DNA from: Limnohabitans sp.
GTDB lineage: Bacteria; Pseudomonadota; Gammaproteobacteria; Burkholderiales; Burkholderiaceae_C
Assembly (NCBI RefSeq): GCF_023910625.1
Contig: NZ_JAAVVW010000003.1
Coordinates: 744,001-808,000 of the forward strand
Direction of reading: 5' to 3'
Length of the DNA stretch: 64,000 nucleotides
Below, piece after piece: positions 56,439 through 64,000 of the stretch. The notes under the pieces were generated by a model. That model saw only the letters and a program-made list of their open reading frames with translations. It ran no database searches and was not told the DNA's origin. The translations under genes and the position numbers were made by a program. The stretch's first letter is position 1. Each line of letters opens with the position of its first letter.

Positions 56439-57434
56439 TCAGGGCAAAGTGTCAGTCTTGAAAAAGGCACGAAATGGCACTTTGAACTCAAAGTCTTGCA
56501 GCAAGACACTATGGACCCAAGCCACGGAGTCCGCCCAAGCGGGCTCTGCTCGCACACTCCACTCCACAAATGGAGCCAAATAGGGTTTGTCAGCCCACAG
56601 CGCTGGACTGGCCACGAGCTGGTAGGCGGGAGAATTCGTCCAGACGTTGCCTGGCCACCAGCTCAGCCCCATGCATAAGGCAATCATGGACGGCAACAAC
56701 CAAAATTTGCAACGCTGCAGCAGGGCGTCCAAGCGGGCCAAGCTCAAAACCAAAGCGATAAATCCTGCAAAAAACTGGCACAGGTTGAGCAAACCAAACA
56801 ACAAAGAAGCACCGAGCACCACCGGTGTCATGACCGTCTTTCGGTAAGCGGCCGACAGTTGTTCGGGGGGGATTTGGGGTGCAAAAAAACCGCTGATCAA
56901 TTGCGCTGCACCCGAATTCGAATCCAAATCATCCGGAGACAAACCCGCCACCGAAGATGCCCAAAGGGCACTCATGACCGGCCTGATGTCGGCTGGCGCA
57001 GGGCTTCCCAGCAAGATCTCTCCACGAAGCAAAATTCGGCCATTCAGCGCCTCTTGCGTACTCAGTTGGGAACGCCAACTCATCATCAGGTCTTGCTGAT
57101 CCGCACGAGCGACGATGGCATCGACCAAGGCTTTTTGAAGGTGCCACATCGTAGTCAAACCCACCGTACAGCACAGCAGCAGCAAAACGATTCTGGACTT
57201 CACGAACCGATCGAGCCAGCGCATGAGCAACAAGGCCAGACCCAAACCCGAGACAAAACGCCCCCAAAGCTCAATGTCGTGCAGTTGGTCTGGGGTGGTG
57301 GTCTGCAGCAAGTCACCCGCCAACTCCAACAAGCGGTGGTTGAAAGACAACTCCAGCACCGCGTAGCAAGCCAGCACGGTCAAAAACCAAACTTGCAAAT
57401 TGAGGGCTTGGTTTTGGACAACAGGTGAACGCAT
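56439..57434 (-). CDS. Membrane protein of unknown function
   Basis: I do not recognise this 331-residue protein. Hydrophobic segments occur near residues 14-32 (VWFLTVLACYAVLELSF), 60-75 (FVSGLGLALLLM), 82-98 (IVLLLLCCTVGLTTMW), 205-235 (VVLGASLLFGLLNLCQFFAGFIALVLSLA) and 246-262 (LLPSMIALCMGLSWWPG). A soluble stretch of about 100 residues lies in the middle and another follows the last helix. There is no cofactor or catalytic motif. The ATG at 57434 has no clear Shine-Dalgarno. The IS element inserted 17 bp upstream has separated it from its original 5' region. Confidence 0.65.
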   Translation of the reverse strand: MRSPVVQNQALNLQVWFLTVLACYAVLELSFNHRLLELAGDLLQTTTPDQLHDIELWGRFVSGLGLALLLMRWLDRFVKSRIVLLLLCCTVGLTTMWHLQKALVDAIVARADQQDLMMSWRSQLSTQEALNGRILLRGEILLGSPAPADIRPVMSALWASSVAGLSPDDLDSNSGAAQLISGFFAPQIPPEQLSAAYRKTVMTPVVLGASLLFGLLNLCQFFAGFIALVLSLARLDALLQRCKFWLLPSMIALCMGLSWWPGNVWTNSPAYQLVASPALWADKPYLAPFVEWSVRAEPAWADSVAWVHSVLLQDFEFKVPFRAFFKTDTLP

Positions 57435-57443
57435 GGGCAGATT

Positions 57444-57451
57444 TTAACTTT
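57444..57451. repeat. Left copy of 8-bp target-site duplication
   Basis: TTAACTTT directly abuts the left inverted repeat and is repeated exactly at 58779-58786. Eight bases is the duplication length made by ISL3-family elements. Confidence 0.85.
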
Positions 57452-57479
57452 GGTTCTTCATCAATTGCACTGTGATTTT
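57452..57479 (+). repeat. ISL3 left terminal inverted repeat
   Basis: Begins GGTTCTTCATCAATTG and ends CACTGTGATTTT. It pairs with 58751-58778 at 20 of 28 positions. Confidence 0.8.
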
Positions 57480-57526
57480 CCCCTTGCTGCAGGACAATCC
57501 AGCGATTCACTATTTCCGACTTGAAC

Positions 57527-58750
57527 ATGAAAGATAACGCACTGTATGAGCATCTTCTCGGACTGAAGGCCCCATGGTCGGTCAAGAAGGTGGACCTGTC
57601 CTTGGCCGACCAGCGCGTGGTGGTTGAAGTGGTCTTGAAGAAAGGCTAGGTCTGGGGCGACCCCACCGATGCCACCAAGAGAGCGCACATCAATGGCTGG
57701 ACCGAGCGCCAGTGGCGTCACCTGGACACCTGCCAGTTCGAGACCATCATTAAGGCGCGTATTCCCCAACTTAAGTTCAGTGACGGTACGGTCGAAGAAC
57801 TGACGGTGCCATGGGCACAGCGCTACAGCCGTGTGACCACCTTGATGGCAGCCTTCGTTATCAAGCTGCTTGAGGCCTGTCCCACTACGCAAGCAGTCTG
57901 TACGCTGACCCGGTTGTCCTGGAGTACGGTCAATGCCATCATGGTCAGCGCCGTGGAGCGCGGCATGTTGCGACGTACGGAGCAAGAGATTACGTACCTT
58001 GGCATAGATGAGAAGAGCTCTGAGAAGGGCCACACCTACGCCAGCATCCTGACCGACATTGACCGCTCGCGCGTACTGGACTTGGTGCCTGAGAGGAAAC
58101 TGGTGGCGGCCGTGAGCCTGTTGGAGACACTTACTCCAGCGCAACGCGCGTCGGTCAAGGCGGTGGCCATGGACATGTGGCCAGCGTACATGAGTGCAAC
58201 CAGGCAATGCATGCCGCAGGCAGACATCGTGCATGACAAGTTCCACGTCTCCAAGTACCTCGGTGAGGCGGTGGATGCGGTCAGAAAGCAAGAGCACCGC
58301 AAGCTGTCCCAGACAGGTGACTCGCCTTTGAAGGGCAGCAAGTGGGCCTGGTTGAGGAAATACCCAGATGGTCGAAGTGCTGAGGCTGTTTCGTTTCGGG
58401 TCTTGAACCAGCTTAACTTGAAGACGAGCAGGGCCTGGCGCATCAAGGAGAACTTCGGCCAGTTCTGGAGCTACAGCTACAAGGGCGCTGCCAAAAGATT
58501 CTTCAAAGCCTGGTCGAGCAACGCGATGAGAAGCCGTCTGGCGCCTGTGAAGAAGGTCGTCAAGATGCTGCGCCGCCACGAGGAAGGACTGCTCAACTAC
58601 AGTCAGCATGGAATTAGCAACGCCTGTGCAGAAGGCTTCAACAGTGCCATCCAACTGATCAAGGCCAATGCCCGAGGGTTTCGTAACTTCACCAATTACC
58701 GGGCGAGGATTTTGTTTCATTGTGGCAAGCTGAACTTGGCTATGGCTTGA
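57527..58750 (+). pseudogene. ISL3-family transposase with in-frame amber codon
   Basis: Reading from the ATG at 57527 gives MKDNALYEHLLGLKAPWSVK and then a TAG at 57647-57649 (codon 41). The same frame continues without further stops to 58750 (about 407 codons in all). The catalytic part is intact: GIDEKSSEKGHTYASILTDI, AMDMWPAYM, IVHDKFHVSKYLGEAVDAVR and the C-terminal GISNACAEGFNSAIQLIKANARGF with the DDE glutamate. A single C-to-T change of CAG would make the TAG. The N-terminal DNA-binding part is cut off, so the element is probably immobile unless the codon is read through. Confidence 0.85.
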
Positions 58751-58778
58751 ATAATCACAGTGAATTCAACGAAGCTCC
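58751..58778 (-). repeat. ISL3 right terminal inverted repeat
   Basis: Read on the minus strand it begins GGAGCTTCGTTG and ends CACTGTGATTAT, starting directly after the transposase stop codon. Confidence 0.8.
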
Positions 58779-58786
58779 TTAACTTT
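58779..58786. repeat. Right copy of 8-bp target-site duplication
   Basis: TTAACTTT, identical to 57444-57451, directly abuts the right inverted repeat. Confidence 0.85.
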
Positions 58787-58842
58787 TAGAACCCTTGAAG
58801 ACGCGGGGGTGGTGGATGCTCAGCGATTAGAATCAAACCAAT

Positions 58843-58916
58843 GCGGGTGTCGTTCAATGGTAGGACTCTTGCTTCCCAAGCAAATAACGAGGGTTCGATT
58901 CCCTTCACCCGCTCCA
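58843..58916 (+). tRNA. tRNA-Gly (anticodon CCC)
   Basis: A 74-nt cloverleaf: acceptor GCGGGTG/CACCCGC, D arm with TTCAATGGTAG, anticodon loop TTCCCAA (anticodon CCC, reads GGG), T arm GAGGGTTCGATTCCCTT and an encoded CCA. The top pair of the anticodon stem is a C-A mismatch. It is followed by a strong hairpin terminator. Confidence 0.96.
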
Positions 58917-58932
58917 AACCTATATGTCAAGC

Positions 58933-58956
58933 AAAAGGCCCCTCTCGGGGCCTTTT
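58933..58956. terminator. Bidirectional intrinsic terminator between tRNA-Gly and scoB
   Basis: AAAAGGCCCC/GGGGCCTTTT, a perfect 10-bp stem with a four-base TCTC loop and T/A-rich ends on both strands, serves both tRNA-Gly (+) and scoB (-). Confidence 0.85.
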
Positions 58957-58977
58957 GTCATATGCGGGCCTGATGGC

Positions 58978-59619
58978 TCAAAAGTGCAATTTCACACCCG
59001 TCTTGCTTTGCAGCAACTCAGGCGTCACGCCTGGGGCCAACTCAACCACTTTGAGACCCGCTTCGGTCACATCCATCACGGCAAGGTCCGTGATGATGCG
59101 GTCCACCACGCCCACGCCCGTCAAAGGCAAGGTGCAGTTGGGCAAAATCTTCATGTCTTCGGTGCCGTCTTTTTTCTTGGCCACGTGTTCCATCAAGATG
59201 ATCACGCGCTTGACGCCTGCCACCAAGTCCATCGCGCCACCCATGCCTTTGACCATCTTGCCGGGGATCATCCAGTTGGCCAGATCGCCCTTTTCGCTCA
59301 CCTGCATCGCGCCGAGGATCGACAGGTTGATCTTACCGCCACGGATCATGGCAAACGACAGCTCGCTGCCAAAGATCGACGAGCCTTTGATGGTGGTCAC
59401 CGTCTGTTTGCCCGCGTTGATCAGGTCGGCATCGACTTCGTCTTCGATCGGGAAAGGGCCAATACCCAACATGCCGTTTTCGCTTTGCAGCCAGACTTCC
59501 TTGTCAGCCGGCACAAAGTTGGCCACCAGCGTGGGGATGCCAATGCCCAGGTTCACATAGAAACCGTCTTCCAGTTCATGGGCCGCACGGGCGGCCATTT
59601 GGTCTTGACTCCAGCTCAT
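58978..59619 (-). CDS. scoB: Succinyl-CoA:3-ketoacid CoA transferase, subunit B
   Basis: Beta subunit of the CoA transferase that activates acetoacetate with succinyl-CoA. The 213-residue protein has [21 protein letters not shown] and the catalytic-Glu motif [13 protein letters not shown] (near residue 51). [19 protein letters not shown] and the C-terminal [19 protein letters not shown] also mark the family. The ATG has GGAG-like sequence upstream (AGGAGTCTGAT). It follows scoA by 33 bp; the two form one operon divergent from a PAS-LuxR regulator. Confidence 0.94.
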   Translation of the reverse strand: MSWSQDQMAARAAHELEDGFYVNLGIGIPTLVANFVPADKEVWLQSENGMLGIGPFPIEDEVDADLINAGKQTVTTIKGSSIFGSELSFAMIRGGKINLSILGAMQVSEKGDLANWMIPGKMVKGMGGAMDLVAGVKRVIILMEHVAKKKDGTEDMKILPNCTLPLTGVGVVDRIITDLAVMDVTEAGLKVVELAPGVTPELLQSKTGVKLHF

Positions 59620-59652
59620 ATCAGACTCCTGTTTTTTCTGTCACGGCGGGCT

Positions 59653-60360
59653 TCATACGCCCGCCTTTTCTGTAATGGTGCGTTTCTCAATGCGCTTTTC
59701 CGGTGTCGCGTTCAACACGATACGGTGCACATAAATGCCTGGCAGGTGAACGCTGTCGGGGTGCATCTCACCGGTCTCGACGATCTCTTCAACTTCGACC
59801 ACGCAGATCTTGCCTGCCATGGCCACGGCAGGGTTGAAGTTGCGAGAGGTGTAGCGGAACTGCAGGTTACCGGACTTGTCGGCGCGGTGCGCCTTGACCA
59901 GAGACAGGTCGGGCACCAAAGAGCGCTCCATCACATAAGTCTCGCCGTCAAACTCGCGCAGCTCTTTGCCTTCGGCCACCAAGGTGCCCACACCGGTCTT
60001 GGTGAAGAAAGCGGGAATGCCCGCACCACCTGCACGCAGCTTCTCGGCCAGCGTGCCTTGGGGCGTGAACTCCAAAGCCAGCTCGCCTGCCAGGTACTGG
60101 CGCTCGAACTCCTTGTTTTCGCCCACGTAAGAAGAAATCATCTTCTTGATCTGACGGGTCTGAAGTAGCAGGCCCAGGCCAAAGTCGTCCACGCCCGCGT
60201 TGTTCGAAATCGCGGTCAAGTTCTGCACGCCACTGTCGCGCAGACCCGCAATGAGGGCTTCCGGGATGCCACACAGACCAAAACCGCCCACGCCAATGAG
60301 TTGCCCATCAGCCACGATGCCCTTCAAAGCCTCGGCTGCGGAAGGAAAAATCTTGTTCAC
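59653..60360 (-). CDS. scoA: Succinyl-CoA:3-ketoacid CoA transferase, subunit A
   Basis: Alpha subunit of the same enzyme. The family glycine-rich signature IGVGGFGLCGIPEALI is at about residues 22-37, followed by LTAISNNAGVDDFGLGLLL and the MERSLVPDLSLVKAHRADKSGNL segment. I choose the GTG at 60360 (235 residues, MNKIFPSAAEALKG), six bases after TTGGAGA; no ATG is available at a sensible distance. The promoter region is shared with the divergent LuxR gene and contains TACGTA repeats. Confidence 0.94.
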   Translation of the reverse strand: MNKIFPSAAEALKGIVADGQLIGVGGFGLCGIPEALIAGLRDSGVQNLTAISNNAGVDDFGLGLLLQTRQIKKMISSYVGENKEFERQYLAGELALEFTPQGTLAEKLRAGGAGIPAFFTKTGVGTLVAEGKELREFDGETYVMERSLVPDLSLVKAHRADKSGNLQFRYTSRNFNPAVAMAGKICVVEVEEIVETGEMHPDSVHLPGIYVHRIVLNATPEKRIEKRTITEKAGV

Positions 60361-60394
60361 ACGAGTCTCCAATAGAGGTTGAAGTTGCTACGAT

Positions 60395-60417
60395 ACTACG
60401 TATTCAACTACGTAGTT
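60395..60417. promoter_or_regulatory. TACGTA repeats, candidate operator for the PAS-LuxR regulator
   Basis: Two ACTACGTA direct repeats (60395-60402 and 60407-60414) start 12 bp apart; the second lies in the perfect 12-bp palindrome AACTACGTAGTT (60406-60417). They sit midway between the divergent scoA and luxR-type starts. LuxR-type dimers bind such symmetric sites, and TACGTA-type cores are plausible for this subgroup (inference). Confidence 0.55.
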
Positions 60418-60437
60418 TTTCGTAATGGTGAGCCCCG

Positions 60438-61007
60438 ATGCCTCAACCCGCCAACGACGTCGATTACCGACTTGCCTTTGACTTGGCACCTATTGGCATG
60501 GTGCTTTCACGTAACCGATCCATGGTTGATTGCAATCAACGACTGTGCGAAATGTTTGGCACCACCCGAGAACAACTGATTGGGCAGAGTTTTAAGTTGC
60601 TTTACCCCAGTGCGGACGAGTACGAGCGCACGGGCCTGCGAATCGCCCCTATCCTGAACGCCAATGGGGTTTATGCGGACGACCGGGTGATGAAACGGGT
60701 GGATGGCCGATTCAAAGGGGAAACATTTTGGTGTCACGTCACTGGCCGTGCCCTGAATCGACAAGCCCCGCACGAGGCTGGCATCTGGACGTTCGAAGAC
60801 CTGTCAGCGCGAAAACCTGTCAAAGCCGAACTCACGGCCCGCGAACGCGAAGTCGCAGCCCATCTGAGTAACGGATTGAGCAGTAAGGAAATCGGCAAAG
60901 CCCTGGGCATCAGCCACCGAACAGTGGAAATTCATCGGGTCAATTTGATGCGCAAATACCAGGCAACCGGAACCGCTGACCTGATCCAGAAGCTCATACG
61001 TGGCTAA
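60438..61007 (+). CDS. PAS-domain LuxR-type transcriptional regulator
   Basis: A 189-residue regulator. Residues about 8-122 form a PAS sensor domain (AFDLAPIGMVLSRNRSMVDCNQRLCEMFG, then WTFEDLSARK). Residues 128-189 form a GerE/LuxR helix-turn-helix (LTAREREVAAHLSNGLSSKEIGKALGISHRTVEIHRVNLMRKY). There is no receiver domain, so it is likely to sense a small ligand or redox/oxygen cue directly. It is divergent from scoAB, which is its likely target. Start ATG at 60438 (MPQPANDVDYRLAFDL). Confidence 0.92.
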   Translation: MPQPANDVDYRLAFDLAPIGMVLSRNRSMVDCNQRLCEMFGTTREQLIGQSFKLLYPSADEYERTGLRIAPILNANGVYADDRVMKRVDGRFKGETFWCHVTGRALNRQAPHEAGIWTFEDLSARKPVKAELTAREREVAAHLSNGLSSKEIGKALGISHRTVEIHRVNLMRKYQATGTADLIQKLIRG

Positions 61008-61062
61008 GGCTCACCCAACAAAAATCCAGCCAGAAGCGGGACTTTTTTGGAGCGAAGAGATT

Positions 61063-61136
61063 TGGAGGCGCGACCCAGAGTCGAACTGGGCTCGACGGAT
61101 TTGCAATCCGTTGCATAACCGCTTTGCTATCGCGCC
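61063..61136 (-). tRNA. tRNA-Cys (anticodon GCA)
   Basis: On the minus strand: acceptor GGCGCGA/TCGCGCC, D arm TAGCAAAGCGGTTATGCA, anticodon stem CGGAT/ATCCG around loop TGCA (anticodon GCA), T arm CCCAGTTCGACTCTGGG and an encoded CCA. 74 nt. It lies downstream of tRNA-Gly with a hairpin between. Confidence 0.96.
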
Positions 61137-61137
61137 G

Positions 61138-61165
61138 AAAAAAAAGGAAGGTGAAACTTCCTTTT
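61138..61165 (-). terminator. Terminator-like hairpin between tRNA-Gly and tRNA-Cys
   Basis: A perfect 9-bp stem AAAAGGAAG/CTTCCTTTT with a six-base loop is followed on the minus strand by a T-run of about eight. It stands between the two tRNA genes, just before tRNA-Cys, and could end tRNA-Gly transcripts or be a processing signal. Confidence 0.6.
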
Positions 61166-61186
61166 AAAAAGAAACCCCACAAAAAG

Positions 61187-61262
61187 TGGAGCGGGAAACG
61201 AGGCTCGAACTCGCGACCTCAACCTTGGCAAGGTTGCGCTCTACCAACTGAGCTATTCCCGC
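61187..61262 (-). tRNA. tRNA-Gly (anticodon GCC)
   Basis: On the minus strand: acceptor GCGGGAA/TTCCCGC, D arm AGCTCAGTTGGTAGAGC, anticodon stem AACCT/AGGTT around TGCCA (anticodon GCC), T arm CGCGAGTTCGAGCCTCG-type sequence and an encoded CCA. 76 nt. It lies 96 bp downstream of lon, on the same strand. Confidence 0.96.
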
Positions 61263-61358
61263 CTTTCAGTGAACTTGGCGTTATCGACTTTATCCTCTGA
61301 ATAGCTGCAAATTGTAACCCAATAATCGGGGCATTTCGCAGAGCGCCCGTTTTTTGCA

Positions 61359-63782
61359 TCAATGTTTGATCGCCTCTGACTTGGTTGTTGGAGCGACAGA
61401 TGGCAAAGCAGCGGCAGCAACTTCTTCTTCGCTCAGAGGGGTAGGCTTGGCTACCAGGGCGACATCGAGTACCTGGTCGATCCACTTGACGGGCACGATT
61501 TCCAGACCATTTTTGACATTCTCAGGAATGTCCTGCAAGTCCTTGACGTTGTCTTCGGGGATCAGCACGGTCTTGATGCCACCGCGCAATGCCGCCAGCA
61601 ATTTTTCTTTAAGACCACCAATGGCCGTGACTTCACCGCGCAGCGTGATTTCACCAGTCATGGCGACATCGGCACGCACCGGAATGCCCGTCATGGCCGA
61701 AACCATGGCCGTGGTCATGGCAGCGCCTGCACTCGGGCCATCCTTGGGCGTGGCACCATCGGGCACGTGGATGTGAAGGTCTTTCTTCTCAAAGACCTCG
61801 TCCTTGATGCCCAAGAGGCGCGAGCGGCTGCGCACCACGGTACGTGCCGCCTCCACAGACTCTTTCATCACATCGCCCAGCGAACCGGTGCGGGTGATCA
61901 CGCCTTTGCCGGGCATCAAGGCCGCTTCGATGGTCAGCAGATCTCCACCGACCTCCGTCCAGGCCAAGCCAACCACTTGGCCGATCTGGTTCTTTTGCTC
62001 AGCGCGTCCATAGGTGTATTTGCGGACACCCAAGAATTCACTCAGCTTATCCGCATTCACCACCACCTGAGGCTTCATTTGCTTGAGCAGCAAACCCTTG
62101 ACCACTTTGCGACAAATTTTGCCCAATTCGCGTTCAAGAGATCGAACACCAGCCTCACGGGTGTAGTAACGCACCACATCTCGAACGGCTTCTTCGGTCA
62201 CCTGCAACTCGGTATCTTTCACCCCGTTGTTGGTCATTTGCTTGGGCAGCAAATATTTCATGGCGATGCTGGTTTTTTCGTCTTCGGTGTAGCCGGACAA
62301 ACGGATCACCTCCATCCGGTCCAGCAGGGCCGAGGGAATGTTCATCGAATTGGAGGTGGCCACGAACATCACATCGCTCAGGTCAAAGTCGACCTCGACG
62401 TAATGGTCACCGAAGGTGTGATTTTGCTCAGGATCCAGCACCTCCAGCAAAGCACTGGACGGGTCACCCCGAAAATCCGTGCCCAGCTTGTCGATCTCAT
62501 CCAGCAAGAACAGCGGGTTCTTGGTGCCCACCTTGTTCAGGTTTTGCAGCACCTTGCCGGGCAAGGCGCCTATGTAGGTGCGGCGGTGACCACGAATTTC
62601 GGCCTCGTCACGCATGCCACCCAAAGCCATGCGCACGTATTTCCGCCCCGTGGCCTTGGCAATGGATTGGCCCAGCGAAGTCTTGCCCACGCCAGGTGGC
62701 CCCACCAGGCACAGAATGGGGGCCTTGACCTTGTCCACGCGTTGCTGCACAGCAAGGTATTCCAAGATACGGTCTTTGACCTTGTCCAGGCCGAAGTGGT
62801 CCTGATTAAGCACCTCTTCGGCGTTAGCCAGATCGTGCTTGAGCTTGGTTTTTTTGCCCCAGGGCAAGCCAATGAGCACGTCCAGGTAGTTGCGCACCAC
62901 CGAGGCTTCGGCCGACATGGGCGACATGAGTTTGAGCTTTTTGAGCTCGCCTTCGGCTTTTTTGCGGGCCTCGACCGACATTTTGGCGGCCTTGATCTTC
63001 TTTTCGATTTCCTCGATGTCCGCACCCTCTTCGCCATCACCCAGCTCTTTCTGGATGGCCTTGACCTGCTCGTTCAGGTAGAAGTCGCGCTGGTTTTTTT
63101 CCATTTGGCGCTTGACGCGGCCACGGATGCGCTTGTCCACATTCAGAATGTCAACCTCATGCTCCAACTGAGCAAACAGGTTTTCCAAACGCGACTTGAT
63201 GTTGGCCAAGTCCAGCACCTGTTGCTTGTTTTCCAACTTGAGCGGCAAGTGAGCTGCGATCGTGTCGGCCAGGCGTCCAGGATCATCGATGCTAGAAATC
63301 GAGGTCAGGATTTCCGGTGGGATTTTCTTGTTGAGTTTGACGTACTGATCAAACTGTTGCATGACCGCCCGTCGCAAGGCTTCAATTTCACTGCTGTCAT
63401 CGGACTGCTCAGAAACAGGGTCAACAGGCGTAACCGAGGCAACAAAATGGGCTTCAGTGTCCACAATGGTCTTGACCATGGCACGTTGCTGACCTTCAAC
63501 CAACACCTTCACTGTGCCATCAGGCAACTTCAGCATTTGCAAAATGGTCGAGACGCAACCCACATCAAACATGTCATCGACCGCAGGCTCATCCTTGGCT
63601 GCCGTTTTTTGGGCCACCAGCATGATCCGTCGCTCATCGGCCATGGCCGACTCCAGCGCCTTGATGCTCTTTGGGCGGCCCACAAACAGCGGAATCACCA
63701 TGTGAGGGAAGACCACCACATCGCGCAACGGCAACATGGGCAGGTCGATCGGGGCGGAAGGCAAAGGTGTGTGTCCAGACAT
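61359..63782 (-). CDS. lon: ATP-dependent protease Lon
   Basis: Homohexameric AAA+ serine protease of the cytosol. The 807-residue protein has the N-terminal substrate domain (IDLPMLPLRDVVVFPHMVIPLFVGR), a helical region, Walker A GPPGVGKTSLGQS (near residue 360), Walker B FLLDEIDKLG and the C-terminal protease domain. The catalytic Ser is in PKDGPSAGAAM (near 685) and the Lys in GGLKEKLLAALRGG (near 728). The start is the ATG at 63782 with a good GAGGG upstream. It lies directly downstream of clpX, as in most proteobacteria. Confidence 0.98.
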   Translation of the reverse strand: MSGHTPLPSAPIDLPMLPLRDVVVFPHMVIPLFVGRPKSIKALESAMADERRIMLVAQKTAAKDEPAVDDMFDVGCVSTILQMLKLPDGTVKVLVEGQQRAMVKTIVDTEAHFVASVTPVDPVSEQSDDSSEIEALRRAVMQQFDQYVKLNKKIPPEILTSISSIDDPGRLADTIAAHLPLKLENKQQVLDLANIKSRLENLFAQLEHEVDILNVDKRIRGRVKRQMEKNQRDFYLNEQVKAIQKELGDGEEGADIEEIEKKIKAAKMSVEARKKAEGELKKLKLMSPMSAEASVVRNYLDVLIGLPWGKKTKLKHDLANAEEVLNQDHFGLDKVKDRILEYLAVQQRVDKVKAPILCLVGPPGVGKTSLGQSIAKATGRKYVRMALGGMRDEAEIRGHRRTYIGALPGKVLQNLNKVGTKNPLFLLDEIDKLGTDFRGDPSSALLEVLDPEQNHTFGDHYVEVDFDLSDVMFVATSNSMNIPSALLDRMEVIRLSGYTEDEKTSIAMKYLLPKQMTNNGVKDTELQVTEEAVRDVVRYYTREAGVRSLERELGKICRKVVKGLLLKQMKPQVVVNADKLSEFLGVRKYTYGRAEQKNQIGQVVGLAWTEVGGDLLTIEAALMPGKGVITRTGSLGDVMKESVEAARTVVRSRSRLLGIKDEVFEKKDLHIHVPDGATPKDGPSAGAAMTTAMVSAMTGIPVRADVAMTGEITLRGEVTAIGGLKEKLLAALRGGIKTVLIPEDNVKDLQDIPENVKNGLEIVPVKWIDQVLDVALVAKPTPLSEEEVAAAALPSVAPTTKSEAIKH

Positions 63783-63881
63783 GGTGTTTCCCTCAGGTCA
63801 ATTCAACTGCACATGGATGCTGCACCCGCGATTACAACCCATCGAGCAAAAGGGGTACTCATCAGGGGGGTGAATCTGTGC

Positions 63882-64000
63882 TCAGGCCTGCTTGGCCGAC
63901 TCGCGGTAAACCAGCAGCGGCGGCTTGTTGTCGTCGATGACCGACTCGTCCACCACCACTTTATCAACGTTCGCCTGGTTGGGCAATTCAAACATGGTGT
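63882..64000 (-). CDS. clpX: ATP-dependent protease ATPase subunit ClpX, C-terminal end (partial)
   Basis: Only the last ~39 codons are inside the window; the gene runs off the right edge. The visible end reads [19 protein letters not shown] and finishes [14 protein letters not shown], matching the C-terminal ClpX helix and the conserved KVVVDESVI strand. The stop (TGA) is at 63882-63884, 99 bp before the lon start. This is the usual clpX-lon order. Confidence 0.93.
   Translation of the reverse strand, partial: TMFELPNQANVDKVVVDESVIDDNKPPLLVYRESAKQA

Larger units (their letters stand above)
57452..58778 (+). mobile_element. ISL3-family insertion sequence (1327 bp)
   Basis: The element is bounded by imperfect inverted repeats of about 28 bp (57452-57479 and 58751-58778, 20 of 28 positions matching, both containing CACTGTGATT near their inner ends) and an exact 8-bp target duplication TTAACTTT. 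It carries one transposase gene of the DDE_Tnp_ISL3 type, interrupted by an amber codon. It sits between the membrane-protein gene and tRNA-Gly. The exact duplication points to a fairly recent insertion. Confidence 0.9.

Overview
The window is a stretch of betaproteobacterial chromosome, most likely from a freshwater Comamonadaceae of the Limnohabitans/Rhodoferax type. The assignment rests on gene order (rpsB-tsf-pyrH-frr-cdsA-dxr-bamA-skp-lpxD-fabZ-lpxA-lpxB-rnhB, ribE-ribBA-ribH-nusB, clpX-lon), the protein sequences, roughly 60% GC and the presence of a PhaR-type PHA regulator. It is mostly dense housekeeping DNA. No prophage, CRISPR array or large genomic island is visible.

Layout. 1-1616: PEP synthase (partial) and its regulator PpsR, divergent. 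1704-12362: a minus-strand block glmM, folP, ftsH, rlmE, greA, carB, carA, with yhbY divergent from rlmE, close to the E. coli order. 12563-25594: a long minus-strand run from rpsB (upstream end) through translation factors, phospholipid and isoprenoid genes, outer-membrane assembly and lipid A synthesis to rnhB and a TrmH-type methyltransferase. 25819-32592: amidase, NAD(P)HX repair enzyme, RNase R, tRNA-Leu and rimO. 32659-37887: phaR, the riboflavin operon with nusB, an aminotransferase and ybgC. 37884-40709: tolQ, tolR, tolA and a secreted Asn-rich protein of unknown function. 40785-48661: dnaE, a DUF599 membrane protein, a flavodoxin-like protein, pirin, a LysR regulator and an FAD oxidoreductase. 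48667-51662: gluQRS, an orphan ribbon-helix-helix antitoxin, trmB and a pseudouridine synthase. 51737-58786: alaS, a succinate-semialdehyde dehydrogenase, an orphan membrane protein and an ISL3 insertion sequence. 58843-64000: tRNA-Gly, scoB-scoA with a divergent PAS-LuxR regulator, tRNA-Cys, tRNA-Gly, lon and the end of clpX.

How the genes work together. The central block supplies ribosome and elongation components, CDP-diacylglycerol and isoprenoid precursors, BamA/Skp for outer-membrane proteins and LpxA/D/B for lipid A. TolQRA energises the same envelope. FtsH, Lon and ClpX are the main ATP-dependent proteases represented.

Most notable points. (i) Two genes normally found inside the rpsB-to-bamA cluster, uppS (between frr and cdsA) and rseP (between dxr and bamA), are absent from their places. 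(ii) alaS carries an in-frame insertion of about 115 codons inside a low-GC patch whose flanking conserved AlaRS codons also look foreign. (iii) An ISL3 element is bounded by a perfect 8-bp target duplication. It has an amber codon in its transposase and sits 17 bp upstream of a membrane-protein gene. (iv) An antitoxin without a toxin lies behind a perfect 9-bp inverted repeat. (v) tolB and pal do not follow tolA. I found no clearly new multi-gene system. The alaS patch and the pruned essential-gene cluster are the observations most worth following up.
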